From: Sphingosinicella humi
GTDB lineage: Bacteria > Pseudomonadota > Alphaproteobacteria > Sphingomonadales > Sphingomonadaceae
Assembly (NCBI RefSeq): GCF_003129465.1
Contig: NZ_QFFF01000001.1
Location: 1,907,501 to 1,971,500 of the forward strand
DNA length: 64,000 nucleotides
Direction: 5' to 3'
The position numbers and the translations under genes are program-made. Shown here piece after piece: positions 16,140 to 25,370 of this stretch. Numbering within the stretch: position 1 is the first letter of the stretch; each line of letters begins with the position of its first letter. Under the pieces are notes generated by a model. It saw nothing but the letters and a program-made list of their open reading frames with translations, searched no databases and was not told the origin of the DNA.

Positions 16140-17258
16140 ATGGAATTGCAGCCACGACCTCTTTCGCAGCGCAGGCTGCCGGACCTCGAGATCGCGCTCA
16201 AGTCGATCTTGGGGTTCTGGCTGCTCTACCTCGCGCTCATCACCCTTCGTGCATTGGTGCTCGACTTCCCCGATTTCTGGGCGATGCTGGCACGGCGAGG
16301 CGCGGTCGTTCTGGTCGGCGCGGCGCTCACCTTCCTCGTCTATCTGGCCCTGCGGCCGCTGGCGGCGGCGAGCCTCAACAGGAAGGCGGTGATCGCCGGG
16401 CTGCTGTGCCTGCCAGCCTCGGTCGCCTTCTCGGCCTTCAACTACTACATCTTCTACATCTACGCGCCGCTCGACGCCGCCGAGATGGACGCGGCGATGA
16501 AGGATATGACGCCGCTTCAGATGGCGCTCCAGAATATCGCCGAAAGCGCGCTCAGCTGGTACTTCATCTTCGCCGCTTGGGCCTCGCTCTATGTCGCGAT
16601 GAGTTACGCCAAGGAACTCCGCGCCGCCGATCGCCGCGCCGCCGCCTTCGCCCGCGAGGCGCAGGAGGCGCAGCTGAGGGCGCTCCGCTACCAGATCAAT
16701 CCGCATTTCCTGTTCAACACGTTGAACTCGCTCTCCTCGCTCATCCTCTCGCAACGAATCGAGAAGGCGGAGCGGATGATCATGAACCTTTCCAACTTTT
16801 TCCGAACGACGCTGTCCGCCGACCCGACCGCGGACATCGCGCTCGAGGACGAGATCAAGCTGCAGCGCCTTTACCTCGACATCGAGCAGGTGCGCTTTCC
16901 AGAGCGACTAAAGGTCGAGGTGGACGTGCCGCCGCACCTTGCCAGTGTGCGAGTCCCCGTCCTCATCCTGCAGCCGATTGTCGAGAACGCGATCAAATAT
17001 GGCGTCGCACGATCTCGCCGCGGGGTAACGGTGCGTGTCTCGGCCTATGAGGAGGCCGGTCGGCTCCATCTCAAGGTCAAGGACGATGGCGAGGAGCCGC
17101 CGCCCCTGAATTGTGACGGCTGCGGCACCGGCGTCGGCCTCAAGAATGTCTGCGAGCGTCTCATCGCCCGATACGGCGTCCAGGCCGGATGCTTCCACGG
17201 GCCCGATCCTGAAGGGGGGTTCACCGTCCATGTCATCATGCCCGTCAACCGTGACTGA
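16140..17258 (+). CDS. LytS/YehU-type sensor histidine kinase
   Basis: From ATG 16140 the product has 372 residues: an N-terminal membrane part with several helices (SILGFWLLYLALITL, VVLVGAALTFLVYLAL, later ones near ESALSWYFIFAAWASL), then the His_kinase domain with QINPHFLFNTLNSLSSLI (phosphoacceptor His) and an HATPase domain ending GVGLKNVCERL. The true start is uncertain; in-frame ATGs at 15963 and 15969 would add about 57-59 residues. It overlaps the LytTR response regulator gene by 29 bp, forming a two-component pair. The stimulus is unknown; a TonB receptor gene lies immediately downstream. Confidence 0.88.
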   Translation: MELQPRPLSQRRLPDLEIALKSILGFWLLYLALITLRALVLDFPDFWAMLARRGAVVLVGAALTFLVYLALRPLAAASLNRKAVIAGLLCLPASVAFSAFNYYIFYIYAPLDAAEMDAAMKDMTPLQMALQNIAESALSWYFIFAAWASLYVAMSYAKELRAADRRAAAFAREAQEAQLRALRYQINPHFLFNTLNSLSSLILSQRIEKAERMIMNLSNFFRTTLSADPTADIALEDEIKLQRLYLDIEQVRFPERLKVEVDVPPHLASVRVPVLILQPIVENAIKYGVARSRRGVTVRVSAYEEAGRLHLKVKDDGEEPPPLNCDGCGTGVGLKNVCERLIARYGVQAGCFHGPDPEGGFTVHVIMPVNRD

Positions 17259-17997
17259 CAACTGGACGCTGCGGGTCCTCGTCGTCGACGATGAACCGCT
17301 GGCCGTCGAACGGATGCAATTGCTGCTCGCCCGGGCCGAGGGCGTCACCCTGGTCGGCACCGCCGCCGACGGTGAGGCGGCGCTGCGCATCGCCGAGGCG
17401 GTGAATCCGGACGTGCTCCTGCTCGACATCGCCATGCCCGGCATGGACGGGATCGAGGTGGCGCGCGCGCTGGCCGCCACCGCGGTTGATCCGGCCGTCA
17501 TCTTCGTCACCGCGTTCGACAATTTCGCGGTCGCCGCCTTCGACGTCGCCGCCGTCGACTATCTGATGAAGCCGGTGGATCCCGAGCGTCTCTCACGCGC
17601 ACTGGCGAGAGCGCGCGAGGTCATCGCCAAAGGCTATGTGGAGCGCCCGCAGCCCTCGTCCCACTATGTCGAGGAATTCTGGGTCCCCGACCATAGCGGG
17701 CTCATCCGCATCGCAGTGCGCGACGTCGATCGGATCACCGCCGAGCGCGACTATATGCGGCTCCACGTCGGCAAACGCAGCTGGCTCATCTACCGCACCA
17801 TCGCCAAGCTGGAGGAGGAGCTCGATCCGGAGCTGTTCATCCGAGTCCACCGTTCCGCCATCCTGCGCCGCGACACCATCGTCGGGCTGGTGCGGGACGG
17901 CATGGGCCACTGGGCCGCGCGCCTCGCCGACGGCACCGAGCAGCGCATCGGCCGCAGCCACATAGGCGACATCAAGAAGCTCGCCGGCCGCGCCTAG
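17230..17997 (+). CDS. LytTR family response regulator
   Basis: A 255-residue regulator: receiver domain (LRVLVVDDEPLAVERMQLLL; phosphoacceptor Asp66 in LLLDIAMPGMDG; YLMKPV) and a C-terminal LytTR DNA-binding domain (DVDRITAERDYMRLHVG, then LFIRVHRSAILRRDTI). ATG 17230 has a G-rich run about 10 bp upstream; a GTG at 17251 overlapping the kinase stop is the alternative. It is the partner of the kinase encoded just before it. Targets may include the TonB-receptor gene that starts about 200 bp downstream, by position only. Confidence 0.9.
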   Translation: MSSCPSTVTDNWTLRVLVVDDEPLAVERMQLLLARAEGVTLVGTAADGEAALRIAEAVNPDVLLLDIAMPGMDGIEVARALAATAVDPAVIFVTAFDNFAVAAFDVAAVDYLMKPVDPERLSRALARAREVIAKGYVERPQPSSHYVEEFWVPDHSGLIRIAVRDVDRITAERDYMRLHVGKRSWLIYRTIAKLEEELDPELFIRVHRSAILRRDTIVGLVRDGMGHWAARLADGTEQRIGRSHIGDIKKLAGRA

Positions 17998-18199
17998 TTA
18001 AGCTTACTTTGCGGCGATTTGCAGCTAAATCCATTTGGTTCAATCACTTGGCGACCAGCGTTTGCCGAAGTAGCGTTACTGCGCTGTAACAAAACTATCA
18101 CAGTCGACAAAGCTTTGTCCGTTCTGCGGGACTTGACCTTGTTTATTCCCGTGGCGCCCGCCTAGTCTCCGGCGACACTGTGGCTGGAGGGTTTTCGAA

Positions 18200-20611
18200 A
18201 TGGGAGTTCGTAAAGTCGTAAGTAGTTGGAAGAATAATGTTTTCTTCGGCGGCGCGTCGATTGTTGCGCTACTGGCGACGAGTTCCGGTGCTTATGCCCA
18301 GACCGGGCCAGCCGACGATACGCGGACTATCATCGTGACCGCCACCAAGCGCGCCTCGACGGTGCAGGACGTTCCCTTCTCGATCAACGCGCAGACCGAG
18401 GCAGATATTCAGCGGTCGGGCGCGGTCACCATCGAGGACCTGTCGCGCAACGTCGCCGGCCTCACGGTCCAGAATCTCGGGCCGGGCCAGAGCCAGGTCG
18501 CGGTGCGCGGCGTCTCCGCCGGCCAGATAATCCGCGACCAACCGGGCGTGAAGGAACAGGTCGGCGTCTATCTCGACGAATCCGTCATCTCGCTGTCGCT
18601 GTTCACGCCGGATCTCGACCTGTTCGACCTTAGCCGCGTGGAAACGCTGCGCGGACCGCAGGGCACGCTGTTCGGCTCGGGGTCCGTCGGCGGCACGATC
18701 CGCTACATCACCAACCAGCCCGACCTCGACACCGTCGAAGGCCTGGTCGAAGGCAATGTGAACCTCGTCGACGGCGACGATTTCGGCGGGCATTTGAAGG
18801 GCGCGATCAACGTGCCGCTCGTGGAGGGCGTCGCCGCCGTCCGCGTGGTTGGCTACCACACCGAATATGGCGGCTTCATCAACGCGCTGCGCGAGGACGG
18901 CGACATCGACGAGGATGTGAACGACGGCCGTCGCACCGGCGGCCGGATCGCGCTCACCGTCCAGCCCACGCCCGATATCAGCATCACGCCGCGGGTCGTC
19001 TATCAGGAGATCCGGTCGAACGGCTTCAATCGGCAGGAGGTCTACAACCTCTACGCCAACCGCTTCACGGATCCGACCGTTCCCGGCGGGCGTGAACCCG
19101 TCGTCTTCGATGAACGGCAGCAATTCCTGCTGCTCAACGAGGATTTCGCCGACGATACGCTGATCCTCGACAATGTGCTCGAATGGAATTTCGGCGCCGC
19201 CGCCTTGACGTCGGTGACGAGCTATATCGACCGCGACATCCTGGTCAGCCGTGACGCCAGTGCTCTGACGGGCAGCGTCTCGGTAGACCTTGGCTTTCCC
19301 ACGGCCGGCGTGATGCTCCCGTCGAATCTCGTCGACACGACGGATCTTCAGACCTTCACCCAGGAAATTAGGCTGGCTTCGCAGACGACCGGTCCGTTCC
19401 AGTGGCTGATCGGCGGCTTCTATTCGGACGTCGAGCGTCTCTATTCCCAGCGCCTGCCGACGCCGGGCTACGACGCCTTCACCGATGCCGTGCTCGGGGC
19501 CGGCACGTCGGCGGCGGTGGCCAACGGCTTCGGTCCGGATTCGCCTTACAATGCGGACCTGCCCTACGACATCAAGCAGAAGGCGCTGTTCGGCGAGGCG
19601 AGCTACGACCTCACCGATCGCCTGACCGCCACCGCGGGCCTTCGTTACTACGACTTCAAGGAGGAGCGGCGCTTCACCTCTGGCGGCCTCTTCGCCAATG
19701 GCGACGACCAGATCGATGAGACGAAGTCGGACGGCTTTTCGCCGCGCTTGCTGCTCAGCTACGAGGCGAGCGACAATGTGACCTTCAACGCGCAGGCGTC
19801 GAAGGGCTTCCGGCTTGGCGGCGTCAACGACCCCTTGAACGAAACGCTCTGCAGCGCCGACGACGAAGCGACCTATGGCGGCTTCGACCGCTATGACGAC
19901 GAGACGCTGTGGAACTATGAGGCCGGAGTGAAGTCGCAATTCGCCGGCATCACCTTCAACGCCGCCGCCTTCTACACCGACATCAAGAACCTGCAGGTGA
20001 CCGCCGACGCGGGCTCCTGCTCGTCGCGCGTCGTGTTCAACGCCGACGCGCACACGATGGGCGTCGAGGTCGAGCTGTCGGCGCGGCCGGCGGAAGGGCT
20101 CGACCTGTCGGTGGCCGGCAGCCTCATCGAAGCCGAGTTCGACGAGACGCAGCTCAAGGCCAATGGCGACATCCTGGAAGGCATAAGGGAGGGCAACCGG
20201 CTTCCGTCGGTGCCCAATTTCCAGGTTGCGGCGAGCGCTTACTACACCGTCCCTGTCAGCAGCACGATGGACGCCTTCGCCGGCATCACCTTCCAGCATG
20301 TCGGCAGTCGCTTTACCCAGCCAGGCGACCAGGAGAACAACCCGCGTACCTTCGTCCACGGACTGCCGTTCGGGGGCGCGCCGGCGACTGCGGCGACCAC
20401 GCTCGATCTCAAGCTGCCGGACTATCAGCTGGTCAACATCAGCGCTGGCGTCGAGATGGCGAACGGGTTGGAGATCGTCGCCTACATCAACAACCTGTTC
20501 GACGAGAACACCCTGTTGTCCTTCGATCGGGAGCGCGGCGGACGCGCACGGCTCGGCTTCAGCACCAACCAGCCGAGGACCTTCGGCCTGACGGTGCGCA
20601 AGGGCTTCTGA
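18200..20611 (+). CDS. TonB-dependent outer-membrane receptor
   Basis: An 803-residue receptor with a signal peptide ending near GAYAQTG, a TonB box-like segment (TIIVTATKRASTVQDVPF), a plug domain to about residue 165 and a beta barrel that ends in the usual terminal aromatic (LTVRKGF). It imports a substrate across the outer membrane using TonB energy. The leader (about the first 35 codons) and the 200 bp before it are AT-richer than the surroundings. GGAGG lies 8 bp before the ATG. The Tat-exported FAD oxidase downstream may act on the imported compound. Substrate unknown. Confidence 0.92.
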   Translation: MGVRKVVSSWKNNVFFGGASIVALLATSSGAYAQTGPADDTRTIIVTATKRASTVQDVPFSINAQTEADIQRSGAVTIEDLSRNVAGLTVQNLGPGQSQVAVRGVSAGQIIRDQPGVKEQVGVYLDESVISLSLFTPDLDLFDLSRVETLRGPQGTLFGSGSVGGTIRYITNQPDLDTVEGLVEGNVNLVDGDDFGGHLKGAINVPLVEGVAAVRVVGYHTEYGGFINALREDGDIDEDVNDGRRTGGRIALTVQPTPDISITPRVVYQEIRSNGFNRQEVYNLYANRFTDPTVPGGREPVVFDERQQFLLLNEDFADDTLILDNVLEWNFGAAALTSVTSYIDRDILVSRDASALTGSVSVDLGFPTAGVMLPSNLVDTTDLQTFTQEIRLASQTTGPFQWLIGGFYSDVERLYSQRLPTPGYDAFTDAVLGAGTSAAVANGFGPDSPYNADLPYDIKQKALFGEASYDLTDRLTATAGLRYYDFKEERRFTSGGLFANGDDQIDETKSDGFSPRLLLSYEASDNVTFNAQASKGFRLGGVNDPLNETLCSADDEATYGGFDRYDDETLWNYEAGVKSQFAGITFNAAAFYTDIKNLQVTADAGSCSSRVVFNADAHTMGVEVELSARPAEGLDLSVAGSLIEAEFDETQLKANGDILEGIREGNRLPSVPNFQVAASAYYTVPVSSTMDAFAGITFQHVGSRFTQPGDQENNPRTFVHGLPFGGAPATAATTLDLKLPDYQLVNISAGVEMANGLEIVAYINNLFDENTLLSFDRERGGRARLGFSTNQPRTFGLTVRKGF

Positions 20612-20681
20612 GGCCGTTGACAAGGGAGGCCGGGGCGGAAACGCTCCGGCCTTCTTCGTTGGGAGTTGGAGCTTGGCCGAC

Positions 20682-21923
20682 ATGACGCGCCGTTCCGCGC
20701 TGATCGCTGGGGCCGGGGCGGCGGGCGCATTGGCGGCGCCCGGCCTGCTCCGCGCGGCTTCCGCGGGTGGACCGGCGGACGTGATCGTCGTCGGCGCCGG
20801 CGTGTTCGGCGCCTGGACGGCGCGGCGGCTGCAGCAGCTTGGCCGCAGGGTGACCTTGGTCGATGCCTGGGCGCCCGCCCATGCCCGCGCGTCGTCCGGC
20901 GGGGAATCCCGGATGACCCGCGCCGCCTATGGACCCGACGAGGTCTATGCCCGCATGGCCCTGGAGTCGCTTCCCGAATGGAAAGCCTTGTCGGCTTCGG
21001 CGAAGCTGCCGCTCTTCCATCAAACCGGCGTGCTGTTCTTCTTTCCGACGGTGGAGCCCTATGTCGAGGATTCGCTCAAGGTCCATGCGAAGCTCGGCCT
21101 TCCGACCGCGCGGCTCGACAATGCCGAGCTTAGCCGCCGCTTTCCGATGATCGACTTCGACGGCGTGGAGGTGGGGTTGTTCGAGCCCGACTTCGGCGTC
21201 CTGATGGCGCGGCGGGCGGTGCAGACGCTCGTCGTCGCCTTGGTCGCGGAGGGCGGCACCTATGTCCGGGCGGAGATCGCGCCACCCGCCGCATCGGGCG
21301 ATGGGCTTGGCTATGTCCTCACCGGCGCGGGAGATCGCCTCGACGCCAGCCAGTTCGTGTTCGCCTGCGGACCCTGGCTGCCCAAGCTGTTTCCGGCACT
21401 GCTCGGATCGCGCATCTTCCCGACACGGCAGGAGGTCTTCTTCCTTGCTCCGGAAGCGGGCGACGAGCGGTTCACGCCGGGGCGCCTGCCGGCCTGGGCG
21501 GACTTCAACGGCGGCGACATCTATTACGGCTTCCCGGACCTGGAAGGGCGCGGCTTCAAGATCGCGCATGACGCACACGGCCCGGCGACGGACCCGGACG
21601 TTGGCGATCGCGCCTTTTCGGCCGATGCCTTGGCCGACGTCCGCGCATTCATGGCGCGGCGCTTTCCCGCGCTGGCCGGGCGCCCGCTCAACGAGGCGCG
21701 GGTCTGCCAATATGAGAACAGCGCCAATGGCGACCTGCTGATCGATTTCCATCCCGAACTGAAGAATGTCCTGTTCGTCGGCGCCGGCTCAGGCCATGGC
21801 TTCAAGCACGGGCCGGCGGTGGGCGGCTATGCCGCCGCCCTGCTCACCGGAGGCCTGGAGCGGGTCGAACCTCGCTTCTCCCTTGCCTCCAAGGGTCAGA
21901 CGGCGAAGCGCGAAGTTCACTGA
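20682..21923 (+). CDS. Tat-exported FAD-dependent amine oxidase (sarcosine / N-methyltryptophan oxidase-like)
   Basis: A 413-residue flavoprotein. The N-terminus MTRRSALIAGAGAAGALAAP looks like a twin-arginine signal; the Rossmann motif VIVVGAGVFGAWTARRLQQLG follows at about residue 35. The downstream SSGGESRMTRAAYG and the C-terminal GAGSGHGFKHGPAVG fit the MSOX/MTOX family, which oxidises secondary amino acids and binds FAD covalently via a Cys. I chose ATG 20682; a TTG at 20673 with GGGAG at 7 bp is a real alternative. It lies 70 bp after the TonB receptor and ends with a 7-bp overlap into the convergent hydrolase gene. Confidence 0.85.
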   Translation: MTRRSALIAGAGAAGALAAPGLLRAASAGGPADVIVVGAGVFGAWTARRLQQLGRRVTLVDAWAPAHARASSGGESRMTRAAYGPDEVYARMALESLPEWKALSASAKLPLFHQTGVLFFFPTVEPYVEDSLKVHAKLGLPTARLDNAELSRRFPMIDFDGVEVGLFEPDFGVLMARRAVQTLVVALVAEGGTYVRAEIAPPAASGDGLGYVLTGAGDRLDASQFVFACGPWLPKLFPALLGSRIFPTRQEVFFLAPEAGDERFTPGRLPAWADFNGGDIYYGFPDLEGRGFKIAHDAHGPATDPDVGDRAFSADALADVRAFMARRFPALAGRPLNEARVCQYENSANGDLLIDFHPELKNVLFVGAGSGHGFKHGPAVGGYAAALLTGGLERVEPRFSLASKGQTAKREVH

Positions 21924-22789
21924 CCGGCGGATGCATCCGTTCCGCCCTGGGTGACGTGCCGCGCAAAAGCCGCGACATCGCGAAGAACGGGCGCGTCGCC
22001 GCGGAACGGCTTTGCGAGAGCGGCTACGATCCCGACATGGCCGACGTCCGGGTAGATACGGGATTGTGCGGCCGCGCCGGCCTCCGTCATGGCGATTGCC
22101 ATGCCCGTGCTTTGCGAGGGAAGGACGAGCTCGTCCCTGCCGCCGGCGAGGAGCAAGCCAGGCGGGTCGTCGGCGCTGGCGAGGAGGATAGGCTGGGTCG
22201 CCTCCAGGTCGCCTGCCGCGCTAAAGGCGGCCCGGGTGACTTCGGTGTCGAGAGGCAGGAAATCGTAAGGACCGGCGAGCGCCGCCCAACCCTTCACCGC
22301 TGCCCGATCCGGTCCGAGCCATCGGGGGTCAACCGCGAGCATCGCCGCATTATAGGCGCCCGCCGAATGGCCGACGAGGACGATGCGATCCGGATCGCCG
22401 CCGTAGCGGGCGACATGGCGCTGCACCCATTGGACCGCGGCGGCGCTGTCCTCCACGAACGCAGGAAAGCGGACGTCCGGTACCAGCCGATAATCGGGAA
22501 TGGCGACGACGAAGCCTTGTGCGGCCAGAGCGCGGCCCACGAAGCCGTATCCCTCCTTGGAACCGCTCTTCCAGGAGCCGCCGTAGAAGAAGACGATCAT
22601 CGGCCGCGGCCCCGACGCTGCGGCGACGGGCGCGTAGATGTCGAGCCTTTGCCGTCGATCCTGGCCATAGGGTTCATCGTCCGCCACCTGCCGGCCTCCC
22701 GCATCCTTGGGGATCAGCGCGTTGAAGGCGGTGAGCGGCGTGCAGCCGGCGAGCAGGGGGATGAGGAGAACGATCAGAAAAGCGCGCAC
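21917..22789 (-). CDS. Alpha/beta hydrolase lipoprotein
   Basis: A 290-residue esterase-like protein. The signal MRAFLIVLLIPLLAGCTPL has a lipobox (Cys16). The oxyanion segment VFFYGGSWKSG and nucleophile elbow GHSAG (about residue 145) identify the carboxylesterase/HSL-like group; the acid is probably in GGRDEL and the His in DVGHVGI. It would be anchored on the periplasmic side. Substrate unknown. Its stop overlaps the end of the convergent FAD oxidase gene. Confidence 0.88.
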   Translation of the reverse strand: MRAFLIVLLIPLLAGCTPLTAFNALIPKDAGGRQVADDEPYGQDRRQRLDIYAPVAAASGPRPMIVFFYGGSWKSGSKEGYGFVGRALAAQGFVVAIPDYRLVPDVRFPAFVEDSAAAVQWVQRHVARYGGDPDRIVLVGHSAGAYNAAMLAVDPRWLGPDRAAVKGWAALAGPYDFLPLDTEVTRAAFSAAGDLEATQPILLASADDPPGLLLAGGRDELVLPSQSTGMAIAMTEAGAAAQSRIYPDVGHVGIVAALAKPFRGDAPVLRDVAAFARHVTQGGTDASAGQ

Positions 22790-22860
22790 CCTGCCGCTAT
22801 AGGCGGAAACAAGTCGCGCGGGACAGGGGTTGGTGGGGCAAACCCACGAGGAGAAGCGAG

Positions 22861-23019
22861 ATGCGCAGCAACGGCGGTCAGGGAAAAGGCAAGAACAACC
22901 TGCACGACCCGACGCTCAAGGAGCAAGAGCGCGCCCGCGGCGTCAGCGGCGAAGCGATCCAGGGCGAGAAGACGGTGAAGGCCGAGCCGAACCGGCGAGG
23001 GACCGCCAAGTCCTCCTGA
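22861..23019 (+). CDS. Small hydrophilic protein, 52 residues
   Basis: MRSNGGQGKGKNNLHDPTLK opens a 52-residue, highly charged frame ending TAKSS. GAGGAG lies about 8 bp before ATG 22861 and a strong terminator follows directly, so it looks like a real single-gene unit. The composition (Gly, Lys, Asn, Glu, no Cys) is like the hydrophilic stress proteins at 12-13 kb. Upstream there is only a loose GGAAAC...GGTT resemblance to the stress promoter, which I do not call. Confidence 0.6.
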   Translation: MRSNGGQGKGKNNLHDPTLKEQERARGVSGEAIQGEKTVKAEPNRRGTAKSS

Positions 23020-23026
23020 ACGAGCA

Positions 23027-23055
23027 GAGGCGGCGGAGCCGGGCTCCGCCGCCTC
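23027..23055. terminator. GC-rich hairpin between convergent genes
   Basis: A stem of 12-13 bp (23027-23039 with 23043-23055) immediately after the 52-residue gene and before the end of the convergent UrcA-type gene. No U tract, but the position fits a shared terminator. Confidence 0.6.
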
Positions 23056-23068
23056 CCTCGCGGTCCGC

Positions 23069-23398
23069 TCAGCGGCTGGCGAAGGCGATCACGCCCTTGT
23101 CGTTCATCGCCATGGCACGGCTGACCTGCGGCCGGGCCGAGTTCAGCACGTCGTCGCGGCAATCCTGAACGCGGAGCGCCTCCGCAAGGCCGGGGGCCTG
23201 GGGGACGCCGCAGATGCGGTCGGCCGCCGCCTCGACGCGGCTCTCGAGCCGGCGGGCGCCCGCCGCGCTGGCGAGGTTGAGATCGCCATAGGGAACGAAG
23301 GCGATGAAGCCGTCCTCGGCCGCATTGGGCTGGGCCTGGCAGGGGACGGCCGCGAAGCCGGCCATGGTGAGTGCGGCGAGGGCGATGATATTCTTCAT
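23069..23398 (-). CDS. UrcA family protein
   Basis: A 109-residue exported protein with a signal peptide ending near CQAQP and the UrcA pattern VPYGDLNLASAAGARRLESRVEAAADRICG, followed by CRDDVLNSARPQV. The two Cys (CG and QDC) may pair in the periplasm. The family is frequent in sphingomonads and Caulobacterales, with unclear function. ATG 23398 follows GAAGGA. About 210 bp upstream to the fabI terminator holds no further gene. Confidence 0.88.
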   Translation of the reverse strand: MKNIIALAALTMAGFAAVPCQAQPNAAEDGFIAFVPYGDLNLASAAGARRLESRVEAAADRICGVPQAPGLAEALRVQDCRDDVLNSARPQVSRAMAMNDKGVIAFASR

Positions 23399-23546
23399 TT
23401 TGTCTGGTCCTTCCTGAACTGGGGTACGGCAGGAAGCCCGTCCGATGGGGGGCAACATTGGGAATGCTCCCTGCCGTTCCCCCGTCCTATTCAGGCGCGC
23501 CGCGACGCGCGCGTCCGCTTCGACGGCGAACGCTTTCGCTTCGGCG

Positions 23547-23580
23547 AAAAAGCGCCAGGGCCGACGAAGGCGCCCTGGCG
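23547..23580 (-). terminator. Intrinsic terminator of the fabI operon
   Basis: On the minus strand a 9-bp stem (23580-23572 with 23561-23553) is followed by a run of T (complement of AAAAA at 23547-23551), downstream of the fabI stop. Confidence 0.75.
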
Positions 23581-23607
23581 TTCGACGGATGTCGGCGGGA
23601 CCTGGCC

Positions 23608-24411
23608 TCAGGTAGTGGCGATGTCCGGCGCGTCCTCCGCCTTCATGCCGACCACATTGTAGCCGGCGTCGACATGGTGGATCTCACCGGTAACGCCGGA
23701 GGCAAGGTCGGAGAGCAGGTAAAGGGCCGATCCGCCAACGTCATCGATCGTCACGTTGCGTCGGAGCGGCGAATTATATTCGTTCCACTTCAGGATATAG
23801 CGGAAGTCGCCGATGCCGCTTGCCGCCAGCGTCTTGATCGGCCCGGCGGAAATGGCGTTCACCCGGATATTCTCAGGTCCTAGGTCCATGGCGAGATATT
23901 TGACGCTGGTCTCGAGCGCTGCCTTGGCAACGCCCATGACATTGTAGTGAGGGATGACCTTCTCCGCGCCGTAATAGGTGAGAGTGAGGATCGAACCGCC
24001 CTCGGGCATCATCGCCCGCGCCCGCCTGGTCACGGCGACGAAGCTGTAGGCCGAGATGTTCATCGTCAGCAGGAAATTGTCGAGGCTGGTGTCGACGAAC
24101 TGGCCGCGAAGCTCGTTCTTGTCGGAAAAGCCGATGGCGTGGACGAGGAAGTCGATCGTCTCCCACCGGGCTTTCAGTGCATCGAAGGTGCGGTCGAGCG
24201 CCGCCATGTCGGAGACGTCGCAGTCGATGAGGAAGTCGGAGCCGAGCTGCTCCGCGAGCGGCGCCACCCGCTTCCTGAGCGCGTCGCCCTGGTAGCTGAA
24301 GGCGAGCTCCGCGCCCTGGTCCGCCAGCGCCTTGGCGATTCCCCAGGCGAGCGACTTGTCGTTCGCGAGGCCCATGATCAGCCCGCGCTTGCCCGCCATC
24401 AAACCCGTCAT
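23608..24411 (-). CDS. fabI: Enoyl-[acyl-carrier-protein] reductase (NADH)
   Basis: A 267-residue short-chain dehydrogenase-type reductase that carries out the last step of the fatty-acid elongation cycle and is the target of triclosan. The FabI-specific GLANDKSLAWGIAKAL nucleotide-binding region and the catalytic pair Tyr156/Lys163 (YNVMGVAK) are at the same numbers as in the E. coli enzyme. ATG 24411 overlaps the stop of the upstream yihY gene (ATGA), indicating translational coupling. It is last in the LytTR / J-domain / yihY / fabI operon, an unusual place for a core lipid gene. Confidence 0.96.
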   Translation of the reverse strand: MTGLMAGKRGLIMGLANDKSLAWGIAKALADQGAELAFSYQGDALRKRVAPLAEQLGSDFLIDCDVSDMAALDRTFDALKARWETIDFLVHAIGFSDKNELRGQFVDTSLDNFLLTMNISAYSFVAVTRRARAMMPEGGSILTLTYYGAEKVIPHYNVMGVAKAALETSVKYLAMDLGPENIRVNAISAGPIKTLAASGIGDFRYILKWNEYNSPLRRNVTIDDVGGSALYLLSDLASGVTGEIHHVDAGYNVVGMKAEDAPDIATT

Positions 24412-25364
24412 ATGCTTTCCCTGTTGTAGAATGCCTCTTCGCCTTCCTTTAGGCCCTCTTCCGGCGTTTCGGCTAGTGCGGCGTTGAGCTCCGCGCCGAT
24501 AACGACGCCGAGACCGATAACGAAGAAGAAGATGAGCGCGATCATCACGCCGGCGAGGCTGCCATAGGTGAGGTCGTATCTGCCGAGGTTCCTGAGGACG
24601 ATGGGCAGCAGCGCCGTCGTCGCCATCCACCAGAGGGTTACGAACAGCGCGCCGGGCCATTTGAGGCAGCCGCGCTTGCGATAGCGCTGCGGCGTCAGGG
24701 TGTAGAAGAGCAGGTAGAGCGAGCCGAACAGCACCAGCCCCGGCACCACCCGGAGCAGGCTGAGCAGCGCGACGATGTCGTCGGCGAGCGGCAGGAACTG
24801 GACGACGAACTCCTGGACGCTGCTCAGCACGATCGAAATCGAAAAGGCGATCATCGCGATGATGACGGAGCCGATGATCATGCCCACCGAGCCGAGGCGA
24901 TACTCCCAGAAGGGGCGGCTGTAGGTGACGCCATAGGCGCGCCGGATGATGTCGCGGATCGTCTCGACGAAGCTGCCCGTGGTCCAGAGGCCGACCAGCG
25001 CGCCGAACCAGAGGAGGTTGCCGGATCGCGCCTCGATGACGTCGGCAATCGGCTTCGACAGCACTTCGGCGACGCTCGGCGGCATCGTCTGGAGGAGAGC
25101 GATCACCGCCTCCATGCCGCCTTGCTGCTGGCCGACCAGCCGGGCGACGGCGGCGGCGACGATGACGAAGGGAAAAAGGGTGAGAAGCGCCAGATAGGCG
25201 AGATTGCCGGCGTGGATGAAGCCGTCATTATAAACGCCGACGGCGACTCGCTTGGCCACCTGGAAGGCGTAGGTGCCCTGGCCGATATGCTTGTCGACCA
25301 CCGCGCGCGCGCCGGCGAAGCGCTTGCGCCTTTCCTCCGGCGATTCGGGGGAGATGTTGGTCAC
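24408..25364 (-). CDS. YihY/BrkB family inner-membrane protein
   Basis: A 318-residue protein with six predicted membrane helices (LAYLALLTLFPFVIVAAAVA, SVGMIIGSVIIAMIAFSISI, GLVLFGSLYLLFYTLTP, and others) and the family motif LWFGALVGLWTTGSFVETIRD. The BrkB/YihY family (once called RNase BN by mistake) has no settled activity. GTG 25364 lies 6 bp after the J-domain gene. It overlaps fabI by ATGA, so its translation is coupled to a membrane-lipid synthesis enzyme. Confidence 0.9.
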   Translation of the reverse strand: MTNISPESPEERRKRFAGARAVVDKHIGQGTYAFQVAKRVAVGVYNDGFIHAGNLAYLALLTLFPFVIVAAAVARLVGQQQGGMEAVIALLQTMPPSVAEVLSKPIADVIEARSGNLLWFGALVGLWTTGSFVETIRDIIRRAYGVTYSRPFWEYRLGSVGMIIGSVIIAMIAFSISIVLSSVQEFVVQFLPLADDIVALLSLLRVVPGLVLFGSLYLLFYTLTPQRYRKRGCLKWPGALFVTLWWMATTALLPIVLRNLGRYDLTYGSLAGVMIALIFFFVIGLGVVIGAELNAALAETPEEGLKEGEEAFYNRESI

Positions 25365-25370
25365 GACCGA

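Noticed and set aside
18269-20683. An 804-codon minus-strand frame opposite the TonB receptor
   Set aside because: Antisense shadow; the plus-strand product is a clear TonB-dependent receptor.
22805-22833. GGAAAC...GGTT as a stress promoter for the 52-residue gene
   Set aside because: Both elements deviate from GGAAC and CGTT.
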